Part shown: piece by piece, positions 1 to 3,603 of the stretch
Layout of the letters: every line of letters begins with the position of its first letter
Numbering within the stretch: position 1 is the stretch's first letter
Program-made: the position numbers and the translations under genes
The notes under the pieces: generated by a model
The model's database searches: none
What the model was told of the DNA's origin: nothing
Seen by the model: only the letters and a program-made list of their open reading frames with translations
Source: an uncultured Dorea sp.
GTDB lineage: Bacteria > Bacillota > Clostridia > Lachnospirales > Lachnospiraceae
Assembly (NCBI GenBank): GCA_910578455.1
Contig: CAJTQA010000078.1
Span: forward strand, 1-5,221
Direction: 5' to 3'
Length of the DNA stretch: 5,221 nucleotides

Positions 1-134
1 AATTTCAAAAAAATTCGGCAAATGTCAAACTAATTTCTAAAAATTATTTGGTTTAATGCACGTTTTTACGTTTTGAACAAGTTTTGGTGCTTTCTTAATG
101 GAATTTATTGTGCATATTGTATATTTTTGCGCGA
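1..134. other. AT-rich noncoding left edge
   Basis: No coding region is convincing here on either strand. The stretch is clearly more AT-rich than the genes to its right. It holds short A/T runs and a perfect minus-strand TTGACA hexamer at 23-28, whose matching -10 would fall across the window edge and cannot be judged. It lies downstream of the transposase, so it may be a second phage intergenic region with a promoter for genes further left, or host flanking DNA. The sequence does not decide between these. Confidence 0.4.
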
Positions 135-164
135 CTTTGAGACCGTCCTGCGGCGGTCTCAAAG
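135..164. repeat. Perfect 11-bp inverted repeat (hairpin) downstream of transposase
   Basis: CTTTGAGACCG (135-145) and CGGTCTCAAAG (154-164) are perfect reverse complements around an 8-base loop. The hairpin begins 37 bases beyond the transposase stop codon in the direction of transcription. Neither strand has a U-rich tract directly after the stem, so a canonical Rho-independent terminator is not supported. It could still act as a transcript-end stem-loop for the minus-strand operon, or as a DNA secondary structure element in single-stranded phage DNA. The structure is certain; the role is inference. Confidence 0.6.
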
Positions 165-181
165 GGTGGCATCCTCTACGT

Positions 182-201
182 TTTTCCGAACGTTCGGAAA
201 A
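182..201. repeat. 20-bp perfect palindrome, copy 1 of 3
   Basis: The sequence TTTTCCGAACGTTCGGAAAA is a perfect palindrome identical to copies at 1623-1642 and 3322-3341. It directly abuts the transposase stop codon (TAG at 204-202) with no intervening base. Having no spacer at its centre, it could form only an RNA hairpin with a 4-base ACGU loop, and no U-tract follows. It may be a dimeric protein binding site, an mRNA 3' end element, or a recombination/transposition target. No function is established by the sequence. Confidence 0.9.
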
Positions 202-1242
202 CTATGATATGCCCAGGCTGTTTTTGTATTCATTTGCACTCATGCCGTTGAACTTACGGCGGGGGTAACTGTTTACCCAAGCCGTGATATGTTCCCATTC
301 TTCCGGCGTATAGGCTGAGAGGTCGCCGCCTTTTTTCACCCAGCGTCTTACGAATCTATTCTGGTTTTCGTTCTGTCCACGTTCCCAACTGCTATAAGGA
401 TGGCAGAAAAAGACCTGTGTGCGTTGCTGTCCGGGAGCGGTCACACTACGATCTATCAATGAGCCGTCACCAAATTCCGCGCCGTTATCAGCGGTGATTG
501 TCTGAAATTTCTTTTTGAAAGCATCCAAGCCCATGCCTTTTTCAAGGTTATCCAAGGCTGATATGACGCTCTTTAGGGTGCGGTCTGCTATGCTAATATA
601 GTATTCTTCCAAGGTTTTCCGCTCTGTGAGGACAAGGAGCGCGGTTTTGCTCCGGCAACACTGTCCGCTGTATACTGTGTCTATCTCCCAATGCCCATAG
701 CTTTCCCGATCCTTTATGCATGCCGGGCGGTGGATGATGGATTTTTCCGGGGGCTTGCGGTAACAAGGGCGTTGTTGCGTTTCCTTCTTTTTCTTCTTCT
801 TTTTGTTTGCCTTGATGTACAAATCTTTGTCTGACACGCCGGGGATTAATCCAAGGTGGATATACTTATAAAGCGTCGTCTCGCACATGCTGGGAGCATC
901 CGGCGTTTCTTTTTTGAGTGTCTGTAGCACGGCATAGGGGCTGTAATGCTTTTCTTTTATAAGTCCTGAAATGCGGGACAATAGGGGCTGGTCGCCAGTA
1001 AGCTTGTACTGTATGCCTTTGTTGTGTCCGCGCTCTATTGTCTTGCGCTGTGCCACGTCGGCACAGTATTCTTTGCGGGTGCTGTAGTCATAGTTAAGGA
1101 ATGTAACCGTGCCTTTTCCTATCTCCTTGTAGATTGTGGTGAAATGCTTGCCGAGAGTTTCGGCTATCAATTTTGGGGATGTGCCTTTTTTCAGTTCCTT
1201 TTCGATATAGAATCTTTCCTCGTATGTAAGATGCCTGCCCAT
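202..1242 (-). CDS. IS30-family DDE transposase, likely phage integration enzyme
   Basis: This 346-residue protein has IS30-family architecture. An N-terminal helix-turn-helix region (about residues 5-45, LTYEERFYIEKELKKG then IAETLGKHFTTIYKEI) should bind the element ends. A second DNA-binding-like segment around 100-135 is followed by seven lysines (147-153). The catalytic DDE core has D188 in GHWEIDTV, D252 in TADNGAEF, and E292 in SSWERGQNENQNR. The D252-E292 spacing has 39 intervening residues, longer than the 33 I know for IS30 itself, and the usual NENTNGLIR is NENQNRFVR here. The ATG at 1242 is preceded by a GGGAAAGGGG ribosome binding site eight bases upstream. Length is normal and no frameshift is seen. 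I found no ordinary IS ends tightly flanking the gene. It is co-directional with the phage genes and its stop abuts the same palindrome as rep, so it looks like a phage gene rather than a passenger IS. That IS30-type transposases occur in Spiroplasma filamentous phages is known from memory; the integrase role here is inference. Confidence 0.9.
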   Translation of the reverse strand: MGRHLTYEERFYIEKELKKGTSPKLIAETLGKHFTTIYKEIGKGTVTFLNYDYSTRKEYCADVAQRKTIERGHNKGIQYKLTGDQPLLSRISGLIKEKHYSPYAVLQTLKKETPDAPSMCETTLYKYIHLGLIPGVSDKDLYIKANKKKKKKKETQQRPCYRKPPEKSIIHRPACIKDRESYGHWEIDTVYSGQCCRSKTALLVLTERKTLEEYYISIADRTLKSVISALDNLEKGMGLDAFKKKFQTITADNGAEFGDGSLIDRSVTAPGQQRTQVFFCHPYSSWERGQNENQNRFVRRWVKKGGDLSAYTPEEWEHITAWVNSYPRRKFNGMSANEYKNSLGIS

Positions 1243-1275
1243 CCTTTACGCCCCTTTCCCTTGCAGTATATCGGA

Positions 1276-1357
1276 GCCTAGCAGAAAAGCCCCGTACCGT
1301 CAACAAGCAATCTGTTTACAAGGTAGTTGTTGACTGCACGGGGCTTTCCTGCTAGGC
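1276..1357. repeat. Large imperfect hairpin, 31-bp arms with 20-base loop
   Basis: The left arm (1276-1306, starting GCCTAGCAG) and right arm (1327-1357, ending CTGCTAGGC) are reverse complements at 28 of 31 positions, separated by a 20-base loop (1307-1326). The arms share the GC-rich core AAAGCCCCGT. It is the strongest secondary structure in the window and lies 34 bases upstream of the transposase start codon. A long imperfect hairpin in the intergenic region is the form of the packaging signal in Ff phages, and hairpins of this kind also serve as single-strand origins. Alternatively the arms may be abutted terminal repeats used by the transposase. Confidence 0.8.
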
Positions 1358-1368
1358 GGGGAAAAGGT

Positions 1369-1388
1369 AAAAGGGCAAGCCCTTTTTT
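1369..1388. terminator. Small terminator-like hairpin with T6 tail
   Basis: AAAAGGGC (1369-1376) and GCCCTTTT (1379-1386) form an inverted repeat that folds with a CAAG tetraloop and is followed on the plus strand by a run of six T residues (1383-1388). This resembles a Rho-independent terminator for plus-strand transcription. On the minus strand the stem ends in four T residues, so weak bidirectional action is possible. No plus-strand gene is convincing in the window, so it may instead be part of the origin structure. Confidence 0.35.
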
Positions 1389-1443
1389 GATTTTATCCCC
1401 CTGCACCCCCAAGGGGAAGATTTGCTGTGCCTATGTTATGCCT

Positions 1444-1470
1444 ATGGAGAGGTGAGGGTCACCCCTCCAT
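1444..1470. repeat. 12-bp imperfect inverted repeat
   Basis: ATGGAGAGGTGA (1444-1455) pairs with TCACCCCTCCAT (1459-1470) with one A/G difference, leaving a GGG loop. AT-rich sequence (ATATTTACTTTTATT) follows on the plus-strand side. It is one of the stacked hairpins of the noncoding region. The tight three-base loop would suit single-stranded phage DNA folding or a protein binding site; the role is unknown. Confidence 0.5.
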
Positions 1471-1477
1471 ATATTTA

Positions 1478-1505
1478 CTTTTATTGGATAGTCTTTGCTG
1501 TTCAA
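1478..1505 (-). promoter_or_regulatory. Weak sigma70-like promoter candidate toward the transposase
   Basis: On the minus strand TTGAAC (1505-1500) is followed 16 bases later by TAAAAG (1483-1478) in an AT-rich patch. Each hexamer matches the consensus at four of six positions. It would transcribe the large hairpin and the transposase. The match is weak and could be chance; it is offered as the best candidate in this noncoding stretch. Confidence 0.2.
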
Positions 1506-1571
1506 GCCTTCCCCCGTTGGCAAGGGACAAACGGCGGAAATGCGCACGTTATGCCACAGCGGTAACATTTT

Positions 1572-1603
1572 AAGTCCCCCCTAAATCCCCCGCTGGGGGA
1601 CTT
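1572..1603. repeat. C/G-tract inverted repeat 3' of rep, possible terminator
   Basis: AAGTCCCCC (1572-1580) and GGGGGACTT (1595-1603) form a 9-bp stem. A second C tract at 1587-1591 can pair with the same G tract through a GCT loop, so two alternative folds compete for one strand. On the plus strand the G tract is followed by ACTTTTGTTTGTT, a fair U-tract, which favours plus-strand termination. On the minus strand, starting 39 bases beyond the rep stop, the following U-tract is poor. It may act as a bidirectional terminator or as part of the replication origin. Confidence 0.45.
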
Positions 1604-1622
1604 TTGTTTGTTAGCGGCGGCG

Positions 1623-1642
1623 TTTTCCGAACGTTCGGAAAA
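1623..1642. repeat. 20-bp perfect palindrome, copy 2 of 3
   Basis: This copy is identical to those at 182-201 and 3322-3341. It directly abuts the rep stop codon (TGA at 1645-1643) with zero spacing, exactly as copy 1 abuts the transposase stop. The shared geometry at the ends of two unrelated genes argues against chance and suggests a 3' end element or a module joint. Confidence 0.9.
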
Positions 1643-2428
1643 TCATCTGATTTCATAGTAGTTGATCTGCTGGTGCGCTTCCGGGATGGTTACCGACTTG
1701 CAATAGGTGATGCTTGAGCCGTAAACTTTCAAAAAGTCTTCCTCATCTATAATGAAGTAGCGAGGTGTTGCGCGGTTTATGTTCCGGCTTGCATAGTAGC
1801 GGTGTTTTTCTTTTAAAAAGGTTCCCGTTTCCTTTGTTATGTACTTTGTGATGTAGCTGGATACCCGCTCCGTGTCATATACCCTTGTGGCGGTGGTAAA
1901 TCCCCATTTCCAGTTCAGCACGTTGTAAATCGGCTGTCCGTCTTTTGTGTCATGGCCGCTGTACTTAAACCGTAGGCCGTCACAGCCGGATAGCAGGCCA
2001 TGGAAATGGTAGTGCTCGTTGTCTGCATGGAACTCCGGGACTATCAGGTATTTCAGGCCCGGGCACTGTCTCTGTTGCAGATGGTTCAGAAAGATTTTTA
2101 ACCGACGGACGATAACGTCATAGTCACTTGCATCTGTCCTTTCGCGGTCAAAAGTAAGGGTGATGAACCAGTCCCAGACGTTGGAGCGTGATATGTTGTA
2201 TATCCTATTTTTTGTGTCGGACAGGCTTACTTTTTTGCAGTGTTCCTCTTCCTCTTTTGTCCTGTCCTCATTTTTATATGTCTTTGTGAAATTTACGTTC
2301 ATATCCGCTTCTACCTCTAAATCCTCTGTATCTTCATTCCCTGTATCTTCCGACCGTGTGATCGTGCGTTTATAAATCGTGACGTGCTGTCCCGCCGGGT
2401 AATCATACACACGGCAGTTATACTCCAT
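1643..2428 (-). CDS. HUH rolling-circle replication initiator (phage Rep, G2P-like)
   Basis: This 261-residue protein shows the three motifs of HUH endonucleases that nick one strand and start rolling-circle replication. Motif I is FITLTF (88-93). Motif II is HYHFH (139-143), whose H141/H143 pair should bind the catalytic metal. Motif III is YITKYITK (192-199), a YxxxYxxK pattern with Y192 and Y196 as candidate nucleophiles and K199, as in phiX174 gpA-type initiators. The N-terminal 80 residues are acidic and less conserved-looking. The start at 2428 is preceded by a GGGGGG tract five bases upstream, a plausible but unusual ribosome binding site. The gene lies 127 bases downstream of the Zot-like gene and directly before the hairpin-rich noncoding region, which probably holds its nick site. 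Plasmid Reps share these motifs, but the Zot neighbour points to a filamentous phage. The HUH assignment is firm; the exact family name is from memory. Confidence 0.92.
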   Translation of the reverse strand: MEYNCRVYDYPAGQHVTIYKRTITRSEDTGNEDTEDLEVEADMNVNFTKTYKNEDRTKEEEEHCKKVSLSDTKNRIYNISRSNVWDWFITLTFDRERTDASDYDVIVRRLKIFLNHLQQRQCPGLKYLIVPEFHADNEHYHFHGLLSGCDGLRFKYSGHDTKDGQPIYNVLNWKWGFTTATRVYDTERVSSYITKYITKETGTFLKEKHRYYASRNINRATPRYFIIDEEDFLKVYGSSITYCKSVTIPEAHQQINYYEIR

Positions 2429-2555
2429 GATTACCCCCCATTTTCGGCTTTTTAAAAAAGTGGTTCTAAAATATTGCTATTGTCAAGTAGGCAAGCCCTG
2501 CGGGGCTTTCGTTAGTGTTATGCCTTTTCATGGCGGCTCCGGCGCCGTCCGGGCA
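2429..2555. other. Intergenic spacer between zot-like and rep genes with small hairpin
   Basis: The spacer carries an inverted repeat AAGCCC (2493-2498) / GGGCTT (2503-2508) with a TGCG loop, and a GC-rich patch at 2531-2550. On the minus strand a perfect TTGACA -35 hexamer follows the hairpin (2484-2479), but no good -10 lies at normal spacing, so a rep promoter is not proven. A 21-codon minus-strand open frame (2531-2466) with a GGAG upstream spans the hairpin; it could be a leader peptide but is probably chance. The 8-mer GTTATGCC at 2517-2524 recurs twice in the other noncoding region. Confidence 0.45.
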
Positions 2556-3305
2556 TCAGTTAACCGCCTGCGAAGTATTCTCGGCGGTTCCCTGCTGTCC
2601 GAACGTCTTGTAGCTGTCATAAAATTCATAATACTTCCGTTCGCCATGGAAGTACTTTGCTTTCACCTTTGCGTCTTTCTTCTTAAGACCATATATGCGC
2701 TGGATATAGATGAAGAGCTTGCCGCCGGAGAGTACGCCGAGGACACGGCCTAACAACTTGTAATTGTTGACGCATCTGTGTTCATACTCAAACTGGAGGA
2801 TGTGCCGTATCTGCTTGTCTATGACGGTATCATCCTGTGATATGAGGTAGACCTCATAGCCGTATTTCCTGTGCTCCCTGAAAAAACTGCACCATTTAAG
2901 GCGGTCTTTGCGGTTCCATGAACGGGGGTTAAAGAGTTCCTGGCATTCGTCCAGGACTAGAAGGGTCTGTCCCTCTCTCATCTGCCCTTTACTGTTCAAT
3001 TTATGGTAGTTTGCGGCAAACCCGTACAGCCCTTCTATGTATGAAAACTTATCGTCCGGGGGTACGTGCATCCGGCCTTTGTCATCTTTATACGGCCTGT
3101 ATGCTGAGTTTAAAAGGTCTGCGTTAGAAGCATAGATGAATATGCCGCGCTCTCCCGGGTGCTTTTCGTCCCATCTTTTGTAGATGCTCTCGTTTATCTC
3201 AAAGTTTGCGATAACGTTCTTTCCCTTCTTTAACTGTTTGTCAATGACCATTGCCATATGCAGGGACTTGCCACTGCCCGGCGTGCCTGTGAAAAAATGT
3301 ACCAT
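2556..3305 (-). CDS. Zot/pI-like morphogenesis ATPase of filamentous phage
   Basis: This 249-residue protein matches the Zot (pI) family, the inner-membrane-associated motor that drives assembly and extrusion of filamentous virions. Its N-terminus begins MVHFFTGTPGSGKS, giving a Walker A motif at residues 7-14. A Walker B motif, LLVLDE, is at 115-120, followed by CQELFNPRSW typical of the family, and a sensor-like LISQD at 154-158. A moderately hydrophobic stretch lies near 184-205, but there is no convincing transmembrane helix and no long extracytoplasmic C-terminal domain. It is thus shorter than the Ff pI protein (about 350 residues). This would suit a Gram-positive host, which needs no link to an outer-membrane secretin. 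The ATG at 3305 follows a strong GGAAGGAAGGG site five bases upstream. The gene sits just after the small pVI-like gene, matching the III-VI-I order of filamentous phages. Confidence 0.93.
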   Translation of the reverse strand: MVHFFTGTPGSGKSLHMAMVIDKQLKKGKNVIANFEINESIYKRWDEKHPGERGIFIYASNADLLNSAYRPYKDDKGRMHVPPDDKFSYIEGLYGFAANYHKLNSKGQMREGQTLLVLDECQELFNPRSWNRKDRLKWCSFFREHRKYGYEVYLISQDDTVIDKQIRHILQFEYEHRCVNNYKLLGRVLGVLSGGKLFIYIQRIYGLKKKDAKVKAKYFHGERKYYEFYDSYKTFGQQGTAENTSQAVN

Positions 3306-3321
3306 ATTTTCCCTTCCTTCC

Positions 3322-3341
3322 TTTTCCGAACGTTCGGAAAA
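3322..3341. repeat. 20-bp perfect palindrome, copy 3 of 3
   Basis: This copy is identical to those at 182-201 and 1623-1642. It lies in the 46-base gap between the pVI-like gene (stop at 3352, ten bases away) and the Zot-like gene, ending one base before its GGAAGGAAGGG ribosome binding site. If folded in mRNA it could affect Zot translation or decouple it from the coat genes upstream; as DNA it could be a regulator site. Confidence 0.9.
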
Positions 3342-3351
3342 TCTTTTCTCA

Positions 3352-3603
3352 TCAGATGATGTTTATGAGGATATCAATGAGCTTATCGAGTATCATTTCC
3401 TTTACCAGCTTGAATGTGTAGTAGGCCAGGATACAGCCTATCCAGCTTAAGGTTATGGTGGAGCATATGTCAAAGGGCACGAACCAGTTAAGGTAACTGA
3501 GGAAATCACCGTCAAAGGCTGTGCTCTCCGTGATTATCTTGATGGGGGATGATGGGAGGATGTTATATAATGCCATGAGTGCCGTTTTTATCAGTGCTAT
3601 CAT
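3352..3603 (-). CDS. Small hydrophobic membrane protein, pVI-like minor coat candidate
   Basis: This 83-residue protein has a hydrophobic N-terminus (about 1-15), a short polar middle (LPSSPIKIITEST, 16-28), then LNWFVPFD (38-45) leading into a likely transmembrane helix (about 46-66). The C-terminus is an amphipathic lysine-containing tail. The start overlaps the stop of the upstream coat gene (ATGA, 3603-3600), and a perfect AGGAGG lies six bases upstream, so translation is probably coupled. Size, hydrophobicity and place between the pIII-like gene and the Zot ATPase match pVI, the minor coat protein that pairs with pIII at one virion tip. The LPSSP and NWFVP motifs resemble, from memory, short proteins found beside Zot genes in Firmicutes. 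No sequence similarity to Ff pVI is visible, so the role rests on context. Confidence 0.75.
   Translation of the reverse strand: MIALIKTALMALYNILPSSPIKIITESTAFDGDFLSYLNWFVPFDICSTITLSWIGCILAYYTFKLVKEMILDKLIDILINII

Larger units (their letters stand above)
1243..1622. other. Hairpin-rich intergenic region, candidate replication origin/packaging region
   Basis: This 380-base gap between rep and the transposase holds at least four inverted repeats: 1276-1357, 1369-1386, 1444-1470 and 1572-1603, plus many C and G tracts. Filamentous phages carry one major noncoding region with stacked hairpins that supply the plus- and minus-strand origins and the packaging signal. Its position directly downstream of the HUH initiator gene fits this. 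No Rep nick site can be named from sequence alone. A 45-codon minus-strand open frame (1568-1431) crosses the region but runs through an inverted repeat, and I do not call it a gene. Confidence 0.6.

Noticed and set aside
1..30. Leftward promoter from TTGACA at 28-23 (minus strand)
   Set aside because: The -10 position falls at or beyond the window edge, and the visible bases do not match TATAAT.
182..201. Palindrome as a LexA/SOS box
   Set aside because: The half-sites CGAAC and GTTCG match the Gram-positive LexA box, but that box has four bases between them; here they abut directly in all three copies.
182..201. Palindrome as a Rho-independent terminator
   Set aside because: It has no U-tract after the stem in either direction and only a tight 4-base loop; the flanks are A-rich on the minus-strand transcript.
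1024..1281. Plus-strand open frame antisense to the transposase
   Set aside because: It lies almost wholly opposite the well-supported transposase and shows no recognisable family; it is a shadow frame. The same applies to the plus-strand frames at 2160-2375, 2427-2753, 3184-3450, 3766-4365 and 5012-5218.
1276..1357. Hairpin as a XerCD dif-type integration site
   Set aside because: The arms are GC-rich, 31 bp long and separated by 20 bases; dif sites have 11-bp arms with a 6-8-base centre and a distinct AT-rich consensus.
1431..1568. 45-residue minus-strand open frame with a GGGGGG tract upstream of its ATG
   Set aside because: It runs through a 12-bp inverted repeat in the hairpin-rich region, has no recognisable domain, signal peptide or membrane segment, and is best explained as a chance frame.
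2462..2484. Minus-strand promoter for rep from TTGACA at 2484-2479
   Set aside because: The -35 hexamer is perfect, but at 16-18 bases spacing the sequence (around CCACTT) does not resemble a -10 element.
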